In this document: positions 1-9,320 of the stretch, piece by piece
Layout of the letters: each line of letters begins with the position of its first letter
Position numbering within the stretch: the stretch's first letter is position 1
NCBI GenBank assembly: GCA_009786535.1
Contig: WQRX01000002.1
Span: forward strand, 41,813-76,144
From: Defluviitaleaceae bacterium
GTDB lineage: Bacteria > Bacillota > Clostridia > Lachnospirales > WQUN01
Length of the DNA stretch: 34,332 nucleotides
Direction: 5' to 3'
The notes under the pieces: generated by a model
Told to the model about the DNA's origin: nothing
The model's input: only the letters and a program-made list of their open reading frames with translations
The model's database searches: none
Made by a program: the position numbers and the translations under genes

Positions 1-1380
<1,380 letters not shown>

Positions 1381-1393
1381 TTAGTCCTCCTAT

Positions 1394-3304
1394 TTATTTA
1401 TAATTTATCCAGCACGTCATTTCGCCTACCGCGCGGTTTGCCCACAGGTAGTAGGGAATCCACGTAAGCACCGCGTCCTCGCTTTGGGTTTGCGGTAATC
1501 CCTTCCTATACAATGCATCATTTTCTTCGGGGGAAAGGCGCTGCCCCACCGCCTTAATTTTTACCGCACCGCCAAAGAAGTCTGCATCATACCCCGTGGC
1601 GAAATCCACATCGCCCGTTAGGAAAATGCGGTGCAAGTCGCGCCCGTTGTCGGCTTCTTCCAAGCAATACACCACAGGACCGCGCTGTACGGCAACCTTG
1701 CCCGCGTTTTCCCGTACCGACGGGTGGGCGTGTATCATTTCCACGGGCATGGGAAGGGTGATGGAAATTTCTTCCCCCTCGGCTACGCCACGCAAATAGG
1801 CATAGCCATCTTTTATATCGCACGTTTCAATATTTTTACATGTTAACTGAAAGCCTTCGCACCACGCGGGCATACGCACCGCAAGGGTTGCGCCTGCGAA
1901 GGCTTCGCGGATTTTAATCGTTACGGTTTCCTTGTGCGGATAATCCGTTTCCATGTCTAAGGCAATCTTTCCGCCGTCAAGAACCGTATCCACCGAGCCT
2001 CCCGCAAATAAATTTACATACAGCGTATCTCCGCGTTTTGCATACGCATAACTACCCAGCGAGGTAAGCATACGCGCAAGGTTGGGCGGACAGCAAGAGC
2101 AGCCAAACCATTTTTGCCGCGCTGCTTTTACATGGTGCTTGCCCCTGTCCTTTTCGCAGGCTTCGGGTACAACCTCCAGTGGGTTTACGTAGAAAAATGA
2201 TTTACCGTCCGCCGACATTCCGCTGATTATACCGTTGTATAACGCGCGTTCCATCACGTCCATGTACTCGCCCTTGGGATTGATAGAAAACATGCGCTGT
2301 GCAAAAAACACCAGCGCAATAGATGCGCAGGTTTCTGCATACACCGTATCGTTGGGCAGGTCGTAGCCAAAGCTAAACGCCTCGCCATGGTGGGTAGCCC
2401 CTACCCCGCCTGTGATGTACATTTGCTTGCGGGTTACGTCTTCCCACAAGGTGCTGCACGCGGATAAAAGGGTTTCGTCCCCCGTTTCCCGCGCTACGTC
2501 TGCCATGCCCGCGTACATGTACAACGCGCGCACGGCATGTCCAATTGCCACTTTTTGCTCACGCACGGGCAAGTGGGATTGATGGTACGTATGCCCCGTA
2601 CTTCCGTTGGGGTGTTCGCCGTCAAAATAAAAGGGTCGGCTGCCCCGCTCATTAATAAAGTAGGTAGCCAACCGTAAATGTTTTTCGTCCCCCGTGAGTT
2701 GATACAACTTGACAAGGGCAAGTTCAATTTCTTGGTGACCGGGCACGCCGCGTTTTTTCCCTGCTTCCGCGCCAAAGGTTGCGTCAACTAAATCCACATA
2801 TTTGCATAACGCCTTAGTGAGTTTATCCTTCCCCGTGGCTTGCCGGTATGCTACGGCGGCTTCAATAAAATGTCCAAGGCAATATAATTCATGGTTGTCG
2901 CGCAAATTGGTAAAACGCTTTTCCAGCCCATTTATAATGAAGTACGTGTTTAAATAACCGTCGGGCTGCTGGGCAGAAACAACAAGGTCAATCGTTTCAT
3001 CGGCGAGCTTTTCCAACGGGGCATCGGGGCAAGTCGCCAGGCTATACGCTACGGCTTCCAGCCATTTTGCTACGTCCGAATCTTGGAAAACAAAGCCGTA
3101 AAACTCACCTTGTTCCAAACCTGAAGCAATTCTAAAGTTTTGCAACGCATGGCTTGGGGCGGCATCGGGAATGCGGTCGTTTAACGCTTCCCATTGGTAG
3201 GGTATCACCTGTGTACGCGCAAGCTCCATAAAATTGCGCCAAAATGCACCCTTAATTACCGAGTCCTTTACGCCCAGCGGTTTTGCGTAATTCTTTCTCG
3301 CCAT
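1394..3304 (-). CDS. GH127 beta-L-arabinofuranosidase (DUF1680 / HypBA1-like)
   Basis: The product is a 636-residue protein of the GH127 family, whose type member HypBA1 removes beta-L-arabinofuranose from hydroxyproline-linked arabino-oligosaccharides of plant extensin using a zinc-bound cysteine nucleophile. The expected residues are visible: E308 in HHGEAFSFG matches the acid/base Glu, E324 and C326 in AETCAS match two zinc ligands, and C404/C405 in GCSCCPPNLARM match the remaining ligand and nucleophile. Length and motif spacing agree with HypBA1 to within one or two residues, as I remember it. There is no signal peptide, so the substrate is imported first. An in-frame ATG at 3310 overlaps the recU stop, but GAGGAG lies only 1 base before it and 7 bases before the ATG at 3304, so I chose 3304. 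recU ends at 3307, so translation is probably coupled. GH127 is certain; exact substrate is inferred. Confidence 0.95.
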   Translation of the reverse strand: MARKNYAKPLGVKDSVIKGAFWRNFMELARTQVIPYQWEALNDRIPDAAPSHALQNFRIASGLEQGEFYGFVFQDSDVAKWLEAVAYSLATCPDAPLEKLADETIDLVVSAQQPDGYLNTYFIINGLEKRFTNLRDNHELYCLGHFIEAAVAYRQATGKDKLTKALCKYVDLVDATFGAEAGKKRGVPGHQEIELALVKLYQLTGDEKHLRLATYFINERGSRPFYFDGEHPNGSTGHTYHQSHLPVREQKVAIGHAVRALYMYAGMADVARETGDETLLSACSTLWEDVTRKQMYITGGVGATHHGEAFSFGYDLPNDTVYAETCASIALVFFAQRMFSINPKGEYMDVMERALYNGIISGMSADGKSFFYVNPLEVVPEACEKDRGKHHVKAARQKWFGCSCCPPNLARMLTSLGSYAYAKRGDTLYVNLFAGGSVDTVLDGGKIALDMETDYPHKETVTIKIREAFAGATLAVRMPAWCEGFQLTCKNIETCDIKDGYAYLRGVAEGEEISITLPMPVEMIHAHPSVRENAGKVAVQRGPVVYCLEEADNGRDLHRIFLTGDVDFATGYDADFFGGAVKIKAVGQRLSPEENDALYRKGLPQTQSEDAVLTWIPYYLWANRAVGEMTCWINYK

Positions 3305-3306
3305 CG

Positions 3307-3840
3307 TCATTCTCCTCTAATTTTTATATACTCGTTAATCGCCGTTAAATAATGCACGGGGAAGCCGTTTTTATTTTGCACAAGAAGGCGCGAATTAAAA
3401 TCTTTATAGGGTATAGATTTGCGTCCGCCGTTTTTTTCATTTTTCTTTGCCGCGGCAATGGTTTCGCAGGGCAGTAGAAACATCTCATTTTTTTCTTGGA
3501 AATGGACGAGCAGGAACGCCATGCCCTTCTGCCGCGTAAAGTCTTGCATAAATTCCACTTGGTGGTCGTGTATGTTGCGCAGGGGCAGGCTTAGCCGGCG
3601 GGTTTCCTTTGCGTCAAAACAAATGGGCAAGCCCTGCGCCGCACCAATAAAGTCTACGGTGCTTTTTTTTTCGAAGTAGGCGTGGGTAATGGTGTGCGCC
3701 TTATTATCCACAGCAATGGGCGTAATGGGAGTAGGCACTTTTTGGATAAGGGCAAGCCCTTTTTGGCGGTATAGCTGGTTTGTCATGTCAATTAATTCTT
3801 CAAATAAACTGCCGCGCAAGCCGCGCGTGTTCCATGCCAT
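3307..3840 (-). CDS. recU: Holliday junction resolvase RecU
   Basis: RecU is the Firmicutes Holliday-junction resolvase, a PD-(D/E)XK-fold nuclease that cuts four-way junctions during recombinational repair and chromosome segregation. The 177-residue product shows the family landmarks: an N-terminal NTRGLRGSLFEELI segment, the basic-to-Pro stretch ALIQKVPTPI, STVDFIGA with the first acidic catalytic residue, and CFDAKETRRLSLPL with the D/E-x-K metal-binding core. Length fits the shorter clostridial forms. GAGGGG lies 5 bases before the ATG at 3840. In Bacillus relatives recU sits beside the penicillin-binding protein gene ponA. Here it is instead the first gene of an operon with two arabinofuranosidases, with coding regions separated by only two bases. 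It diverges from the gene at 3904. Confidence 0.93.
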   Translation of the reverse strand: MAWNTRGLRGSLFEELIDMTNQLYRQKGLALIQKVPTPITPIAVDNKAHTITHAYFEKKSTVDFIGAAQGLPICFDAKETRRLSLPLRNIHDHQVEFMQDFTRQKGMAFLLVHFQEKNEMFLLPCETIAAAKKNEKNGGRKSIPYKDFNSRLLVQNKNGFPVHYLTAINEYIKIRGE

Positions 3841-3864
3841 ATGTTCCCCTCCCCTCTTTGGTGT

Positions 3865-3893
3865 AGTATACTAAATCAAATATCTTTTGTCTT
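3865..3893 (-). promoter_or_regulatory. Possible recU promoter with a 10-bp palindrome
   Basis: On the minus strand TATACT (3870-3865) with AAGACA (3893-3888) at 17-base spacing could serve as -10 and -35 for the recU-GH127-GH51 operon. The -35 matches poorly. The -10 lies inside the perfect palindrome TAGTATACTA, so the same element could serve the divergent gene at 3904. Confidence 0.3.
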
Positions 3894-3903
3894 GGAGGCT
3901 TCT

Positions 3904-4374
3904 ATGTTATCCCTCGCCCTTCCCCCCGCCGCTGTAAAAAATTTTATGGGGCAACTCTTACGTGAAACGCAGTTCGATTTTTTCGCCGTGCGCAATGTAG
4001 AGCTAACCCTCGCCACACACATCTCCATTTCGGGCTTGTTGGAAACGGAAGGCGAAGAAGCGCCCGGCAAAAAAAAATATACCTCGTGGGGCGAACTGCG
4101 CCCACTGGTATATGATTTAATAAAACGCGCCACTAAGCCCAAGCTAATAAAAATCGTCTTTTCGCACCCCGCGCCCGTTGATATACATACAAACGCCGCC
4201 GCACTTTTTTTGAATATGACATACGAAGGCGACCGTATAATTTTTACCACGGCAACTTCCCAGCAAAGCTTTGCGCTGGAAAAAACATTGGACACCGCAT
4301 GGGACGAATGGGTACAAACCTTTTTTATAAACAAAAATATTTCTGTAGAAAATAATCTGGGAGATGATGTATAA
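3904..4374 (+). CDS. DUF5721-like protein of unknown function
   Basis: This 156-residue soluble protein begins MLSLALPPAAVKNFMGQLL. It resembles a short family, DUF5721, that I associate with Lachnospiraceae and related Clostridia, in which a Lys-Phe-Met-x-x-Leu-Leu opening is followed by FDxFxVRxVEL and a beta-rich core. No catalytic motif, membrane segment or signal peptide is visible. The ATG at 3904 is preferred over an upstream in-frame ATG at 3841 because GGAGGC sits 4 to 5 bases before it and the longer form would overlap the divergent promoter region. Its end is 14 bases from the convergent pseudosortase gene and no terminator is visible there. The family assignment is from memory of sequence pattern; the function is unknown. 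Confidence 0.75.
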   Translation: MLSLALPPAAVKNFMGQLLRETQFDFFAVRNVELTLATHISISGLLETEGEEAPGKKKYTSWGELRPLVYDLIKRATKPKLIKIVFSHPAPVDIHTNAAALFLNMTYEGDRIIFTTATSQQSFALEKTLDTAWDEWVQTFFINKNISVENNLGDDV

Positions 4375-4388
4375 TGCCCCCAACCCCG

Positions 4389-5321
4389 CTAAGAAGTAAT
4401 TTTGCGCAGCATTCGCGCTTGTAATACGTAGTGCAACGCAGGGTTTGCCGTAGGCGCGGTAATGGTCAAAATTTGGTCGTACTGCATCACATCTAAACGT
4501 GTATTGTATAAAGAAGCCATGGTAAACTGCTCCACCGCATCGCCAAACGCGGCGTCGCTGGGGTGGTTTATTTTTTTGAAGGGGAAAACATCGGGCGCTA
4601 CATAAAAGGAAAAAATCTCCCAATCAAAATTGCCGTACATCGTAGAAAATTGAATGGTAGGGAACATAAGGAAAAAGTCATATTCAAGGTAGGCTTGCAA
4701 TGCGTCGCGCACGGGACTGTCGGCAGAAACATGGATAACCATGTTATGCTCCTCACCGATGAGCAAGTCCACTTGATGGTCAAGAAAAACCCAGCCATAG
4801 GGCGATGCGCCAAAATCGTTCGTTTCATATTGAAGCACCAGCATATCCATATCCGCAATCAGCAACCGCCCAACGATGTAAGGGTTGTCGTATTCCTCCC
4901 ACAGAGCCACAAATTCGGGCAATGGGTCCATTTGCGGGCGAGGTACGTATACTTGTGTTTCGTAAGGCGGGGTGTAATATGCGTCATTTGTGGTTTCGCC
5001 ATTTATTGGCGGCGCGGTATTTTCTGCCGTGGGCACGGGTGCAGGTGTTGCCACCGCCAACATTGTGGGTGTGTAATAATCGTCGGGGTTAAAGTATGCC
5101 GTATACCAATAAATGACCCCTGTAACCAACGACGCAACGCACAAAAACGCCAAAATACCCACCGTAAACCATGGTATTTTAATTGTTTCATAATTCGGCG
5201 TTAATTCACCGTTAATTTCGGTCGAAATTATCTTCGATTCATTTTGAACCTGACGTGTAATATAAATTACTTCACTTTTTTGTGATTTACGCTGTCCACT
5301 TTTTACCTCATACCATTGCAT
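4389..5321 (-). CDS. Catalytically dead class B sortase-like membrane protein (pseudosortase)
   Basis: The product is 310 residues: a cytoplasmic N-terminus of about 50, one membrane segment at about 51-72, a Pro/Thr-rich linker at about 78-128, and an outer domain with the class B sortase order of elements. These include NPYIVGRLLIADMD (sortase B NPDVVGWIxIPGT), YGWVFLDHQVD (YGSIFLDYRN), the AYLEYDFFLMFPTIQF helix and strand, IFSFYVAPDVFPF, a SLYNTRLDV segment and QILTIT. The catalytic His is probably H197. Where sortases have LTLSTC, this protein has LTITAP, placing Pro at position 290. The catalytic Arg region reads LHYVLQAR instead of ARFVVxAR. The only Cys in the protein is C61, inside the membrane segment. 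It therefore cannot form a sortase acyl-enzyme. It is the last gene of the envelope operon, 11 bases after the DHHW gene; AAGGTGA is its ribosome site. The fold call is strong; a binding or scaffold role is inference. Confidence 0.8.
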   Translation of the reverse strand: MQWYEVKSGQRKSQKSEVIYITRQVQNESKIISTEINGELTPNYETIKIPWFTVGILAFLCVASLVTGVIYWYTAYFNPDDYYTPTMLAVATPAPVPTAENTAPPINGETTNDAYYTPPYETQVYVPRPQMDPLPEFVALWEEYDNPYIVGRLLIADMDMLVLQYETNDFGASPYGWVFLDHQVDLLIGEEHNMVIHVSADSPVRDALQAYLEYDFFLMFPTIQFSTMYGNFDWEIFSFYVAPDVFPFKKINHPSDAAFGDAVEQFTMASLYNTRLDVMQYDQILTITAPTANPALHYVLQARMLRKITS

Positions 5322-5332
5322 TGCTTGTCACC

Positions 5333-6625
5333 TTACCTCGCTGAATATAGTTGTTCTATCAAATCTGCCATTGTGGTTGCCGGTATATAGTTTATAAAAA
5401 CCAAGTCAACGTCATAATTCTCCGCTACTACTTCCAGTACACTTTTATTAAATTGCCGTGGGTCAATTACGACAATTTTTTCATAATGGGGTGCCATCCA
5501 AGGTATCATAGCGTTAGCGAAGGAATCTTTTACCACTACCAGCGTGCGTCCGTTTAAATTTGACGTGGTAAAATAATAAATGTCGCGGTCGCCGCCCAAA
5601 AATATTCGGTAACACAGGTTAGAAATATCGTCGGGTATCACAAACATATTAATCGAAAATGCTGTTCCGTCATTTAACGTGTAGAAATGTATGGTGTCTG
5701 GATGAGCAAGCACGGTACGGTTACGCGTACCCACCGCCAGCGAGCCGATAAAGCCTTCAATCGTGTGTTCAATATAATTTTCAATGGTGATTGGCGCAAA
5801 GCCCGCCGCTTCTGCGAAGGCAAGATAAGCATAATATGCGCCAAGCATGGTCCAGTGGTGGTCGGTACGAAAGAAGATATATTCCTCGGCGTGGGCTTGC
5901 AAAATGCTGTGCGCGTCAACAGGGATAATTGAAGAGTGCAGCAAGCCATTCACAAAATCAATAGTAGTCCGCTGGCAGGAATTTACCGCGGCATACCGCG
6001 CGCCCATAAATTCCACCTTTACGGGTGAGATAACAGAGAAAATACGCAGCGGATTTGTACGACCTTCCAGCGCAATTGCATAGGCGTTTAAAACCTCGGC
6101 ATAGCGTGTTGCCAGTGTCAAATTTTCAATATAACGCAGGTAAAACACAGCATCGGGGTGGAAGTGGATATCCACACCAAAGGGTCGGCTCGGGTCTACA
6201 TTGCCACCCGTAAAAATAGGCACAGGTATGGGGGTTATCACTTCGCCGTCTTCGTCGTATTCAATCATGGGGGGTGCGGGCAGTTCCAGTTGCTGCGGAA
6301 GCTGCGCAGGTATTAACCCCTGCCCCAAATCCGCCGCATCAAACACCACCACCATGCCCCCGCCCTGCCGATGCACCCCATATGAATGCTCCACAATATT
6401 GGCAAAGCTAAGCCAAGTCGTGCGGTTATTTGTATTGTCCAGCAAAAACGACTCAAAGGATTTTGCAAGGTCGCCCCTGATAAAATTGCGAAGCGTGACC
6501 TCGGGGAACGGTTCCATATTTCGGTTTTCAAATTCCGATGCGCGCTCGTCCATGGGTAATACATAGACAAATGCCACCGCAAGAAGAAGTGCGAGGATTG
6601 ACAGCGCAACGTTTAATTTTTCCAT
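5333..6625 (-). CDS. DHHW-family / AlgX-AlgJ-like SGNH O-acetylation protein
   Basis: This 430-residue protein has an N-terminal signal anchor (about 7-25) and an extracytoplasmic AlgX/AlgJ-type SGNH-like domain. The family motif is visible as T-D255-H256-H257-W258-T, and the putative catalytic serine is S368 in VVVKDSFANAM. In characterised systems (alginate, cellulose and Gram-positive wall polymers) proteins of this type accept acetyl groups delivered across the membrane by an MBOAT protein and transfer them to the polymer. The MBOAT gene ends 10 bases upstream, which supports that pairing. A low-complexity insertion rich in Pro, Ile and acidic residues lies near residues 100-150. The polymer modified is unknown; the neighbouring peptidoglycan carboxypeptidases suggest a wall polymer. 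Confidence 0.88.
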   Translation of the reverse strand: MEKLNVALSILALLLAVAFVYVLPMDERASEFENRNMEPFPEVTLRNFIRGDLAKSFESFLLDNTNNRTTWLSFANIVEHSYGVHRQGGGMVVVFDAADLGQGLIPAQLPQQLELPAPPMIEYDEDGEVITPIPVPIFTGGNVDPSRPFGVDIHFHPDAVFYLRYIENLTLATRYAEVLNAYAIALEGRTNPLRIFSVISPVKVEFMGARYAAVNSCQRTTIDFVNGLLHSSIIPVDAHSILQAHAEEYIFFRTDHHWTMLGAYYAYLAFAEAAGFAPITIENYIEHTIEGFIGSLAVGTRNRTVLAHPDTIHFYTLNDGTAFSINMFVIPDDISNLCYRIFLGGDRDIYYFTTSNLNGRTLVVVKDSFANAMIPWMAPHYEKIVVIDPRQFNKSVLEVVAENYDVDLVFINYIPATTMADLIEQLYSAR

Positions 6626-6635
6626 AAGCGCCTCC

Positions 6636-8003
6636 TTAAAACCTAAAATAAATAAACGGCGTAAACGTTTGCCCGATTAACAGCACAAAGCTTACACACG
6701 CTACGCCGAAGTTAAACATCGGCTCGGCTACGGGCATTCTTTCTTTTACATAATGCAAAATGCGAATGGGCGCACGGGTAGAGAAAATGGCAAGTATGGG
6801 CAGTACCCATACATTCGCCATCAGCAATTCTACTGCGCGATAATCGTACCAACTCCCACCAAAACCGAAGAACCGTGCCGTCGCCGTGCCCAGCTGTGCA
6901 AAATCGGTAAAATAGAAGAGAATCCACCCGTACAATACAACAAACAGGCAGTACAGATGTGCAAAAAAGGCGGGGAGTTTCTGCAAAAAATTATTTAATA
7001 AATATTTTTCAATTAATAAAATTACGCCAAAATACATGCCCCAAAGAATAAAATTAAACGATGCACCATGCCATAAACCCGTAGCCGCCCAAACAAACAT
7101 GATATTAAATACAGCGCGTTTTCGGTTGCCGCCCAAGGGTATGTATAAATAATCGCGGAAAAACCTCCCAAGGGAAATATGCCACCGCCGCCAAAAATCA
7201 GTAATAGACTTGGATACGTAGGGGTAATCAAAATTTTCTAAGAAATTAAAGCCGATAATTTTACCAAGTCCTATTGCCATGTCTGAATAGGCGGAAAAGT
7301 CGAAGTAAATTTGGAACATGAACATTATGGCGCCCAACCATATGCCAAGGGTGGACGCATAAGGCGAGCCCAGCAATTCCGCCGCGACTAAGCCCGCATG
7401 GTTGGCGAAGATTATCTTCTTACCAAGTCCCATAATAAAACGCGAAATACCTTGGCTGATTAAAGGCACGGTAATTTCGCGCTTGGTTAGTTCGGCGGCT
7501 ACGTCGCTGTAGCGTACAATCGGTCCTGCCACAAGCTGGGGGAACATGCACACAAAAGTTAAAAATGCGATGGGGTTGCGTTGCGCCTTCACTTTTCCGC
7601 GGTACAAATCAATAGTGTACGACATGGTTTGGAAGGTGTAAAACGATATGCCGATGGGCAACCCCGGTGCAAACGTGACCGATATGCCAAAAATCCCCAG
7701 GAAAAATTCCGTATACTTAAAAATGATAAGCAAGCCCAACGAGGAACACATGGAAAGCACCAACAACGCTTTGGCTTGCCACTTACCGTGGTATCGCTCC
7801 ATAAATAAGCCGATTAAACAGTCCATAGACGCAGAGAAAATAATAAGCACTACCCAAGCGGGTTCGCCCGCGGCATAAAAAAAGAGCGAAAATATAAGCA
7901 GTACAAAGTTTCTGGCGCTAAGATATTTTTTAGGTATGGAGAAATACGCGATAAGAAACGCGGGCAAGAAAAAAACAAGAAAGGTTAAGCTCGAAAACAC
8001 CAT
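6636..8003 (-). CDS. MBOAT-family O-acyltransferase (AlgI/DltB/PatA type)
   Basis: This is a 455-residue polytopic membrane protein of the membrane-bound O-acyltransferase family, which moves an acyl group, usually acetyl, from the cytoplasm to a partner outside. Family signatures are present: FPQLVAGPIVRY in the first half, FWRRWHISLGRFFRDYLYIPLGG, and GLWHGASFNFILWGMY containing the catalytic His at 312. About ten or more hydrophobic segments are visible. It lies 6 bases after the VanX-like gene and 10 bases before the DHHW gene, so it is in the middle of the operon and almost certainly works with the DHHW protein. AlgI-type proteins are of this length and have the same motif order. The acyl donor and final acceptor cannot be read from the sequence. 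Confidence 0.93.
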   Translation of the reverse strand: MVFSSLTFLVFFLPAFLIAYFSIPKKYLSARNFVLLIFSLFFYAAGEPAWVVLIIFSASMDCLIGLFMERYHGKWQAKALLVLSMCSSLGLLIIFKYTEFFLGIFGISVTFAPGLPIGISFYTFQTMSYTIDLYRGKVKAQRNPIAFLTFVCMFPQLVAGPIVRYSDVAAELTKREITVPLISQGISRFIMGLGKKIIFANHAGLVAAELLGSPYASTLGIWLGAIMFMFQIYFDFSAYSDMAIGLGKIIGFNFLENFDYPYVSKSITDFWRRWHISLGRFFRDYLYIPLGGNRKRAVFNIMFVWAATGLWHGASFNFILWGMYFGVILLIEKYLLNNFLQKLPAFFAHLYCLFVVLYGWILFYFTDFAQLGTATARFFGFGGSWYDYRAVELLMANVWVLPILAIFSTRAPIRILHYVKERMPVAEPMFNFGVACVSFVLLIGQTFTPFIYFRF

Positions 8004-8009
8004 ATTATA

Positions 8010-9320
8010 TTATCCCCTAGCAGGCGGCTCGCTGTGTATTTCTTCCGTATAAAAATTGCCTGTAATTCCTGCATTATTTGCCATGTCAATGCTGGGACGA
8101 TGGTCAAAATGCCACCATTCCGACGCCAGCGGATTAAAGCCCGCATTCGCAAAATACCACTGCATACGCACAATACCGCCCGTCATTGCCGCGCCCGTCA
8201 TTTCCACATTTCCACCAAGCACCTGCTGTGCAGAAATACCGCGCGGGGTATTAACTATCGCCGCAGAGGGGCTAAGCTCGTGTATGCGCGTGCCTGCGTT
8301 AATTCGGTCAAATTGCGTGATGTGAATAAACGCATAGTCCCCCGTTTGGTGTATTTCCGAATCGCGGATACGCGCTAACGTTGCATCTACCGCGCCGCCG
8401 CGCTGATGGTTAGACACACCCGTGGAAATAAACCACGTTAATGTCCATGCCGAATCGCGTATCGCGTTACCCACCAACGGCTGGGCGTTCATTAGTTGGT
8501 TCATTGCCGTCACCACCGCTTGCTGGGTGGAATGCGGGCGAAATACTTCATAAACGATTAGCGTTTCGTTATTGGAAAGCGCGAGCTGTTGCACATTATG
8601 CAATGCCCGCGCCATGGTATACATACCGGGCACAATATATTCATAACGCCCAAGGCGATAATTAAAACCGTAAGCGCTGTACAATACTTCGCCCGTGATA
8701 TTGGGCAGGTCAAACCCGCTGGAGCGGAATTCCGCGTCCCGCGCGTTAATAATATCAAAAATTACCGAGGGCAAAACGTCGGGCAAATTAATAAAGCAAC
8801 GGCGATGGTCTACCCAGCCTGTAGTTTCGTTAGGCAAGCGCACGTACCACCATTCGGCTTGTGCATCCAAAATGGTAAAAACACTGCCGGGGGGCAGGCT
8901 AACGATTTGGCTTCCGCCGCCTGCGGGTGCATCACGCAGGGGACTGGTTGCCGCGACCCACCCCGTTGCGCCAATTACGGGCAACTCCGTTAAACCGCCT
9001 TCATAGTGGTAAAAGACCATATCCTCTGCCATGGGGGGAAGCACAAAGCCTTCACCATCCACCTCTTCAAAGGGGTCGCCGATAATGCTTGGGGCTACAG
9101 GGTCGCCGTTTTCGTATGCGGGGGTAGTATCGCCGCCGATTTGCGGCAATTCCAAATTGCCGATAAAAATTAGCAAAATTGCAATGGCTACCATTAACAA
9201 CACCATTATAATTGCTATCTTTACGCCGTCCACACCTGCTTTGCGCCGCCCTGTGGAAACACGGTTTACTTTTTTTAGCAGCGCGTTATTTTCTTTGCGC
9301 CCCGGTCTGTTTAAATTCAT
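8010..9320 (-). CDS. Membrane-anchored VanX-like M15 D-Ala-D-Ala peptidase with SH3b domain
   Basis: The 436-residue product has a basic cytoplasmic tail, one membrane segment at about 33-53, an acidic linker, a bacterial SH3 domain (about 120-170, ending TTGWV) and a C-terminal M15 zinc peptidase. The M15D features are clear: FRPHSTQQAV with the substrate-binding Arg, S-N-H305-Q-R-G-G-A-V-D312 with two zinc ligands, and E401-W-W-H404-F with the catalytic Glu and third ligand. The catalytic domain resembles D-Ala-D-Ala dipeptidase VanX more than carboxypeptidase VanY. Known VanX enzymes are cytosolic, whereas this one faces outward. Its ATG overlaps the stop of the S11 carboxypeptidase gene by 4 bases, so the two are coupled. 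It may cleave D-Ala-D-Ala or stem peptides in the wall; the specificity is not certain. Confidence 0.87.
   Translation of the reverse strand: MNLNRPGRKENNALLKKVNRVSTGRRKAGVDGVKIAIIMVLLMVAIAILLIFIGNLELPQIGGDTTPAYENGDPVAPSIIGDPFEEVDGEGFVLPPMAEDMVFYHYEGGLTELPVIGATGWVAATSPLRDAPAGGGSQIVSLPPGSVFTILDAQAEWWYVRLPNETTGWVDHRRCFINLPDVLPSVIFDIINARDAEFRSSGFDLPNITGEVLYSAYGFNYRLGRYEYIVPGMYTMARALHNVQQLALSNNETLIVYEVFRPHSTQQAVVTAMNQLMNAQPLVGNAIRDSAWTLTWFISTGVSNHQRGGAVDATLARIRDSEIHQTGDYAFIHITQFDRINAGTRIHELSPSAAIVNTPRGISAQQVLGGNVEMTGAAMTGGIVRMQWYFANAGFNPLASEWWHFDHRPSIDMANNAGITGNFYTEEIHSEPPARG

Noticed and set aside
4563..5204. 213-codon plus-strand frame opposite the pseudosortase
   Set aside because: Its composition, rich in Arg, His and Cys, is that of a shadow frame, and the minus-strand frame has domain similarity and operon context.
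4389..5321. Annotation as an active class B sortase
   Set aside because: The outer domain has no Cys at all, and the aligned catalytic position is Pro, so transpeptidation is not possible.
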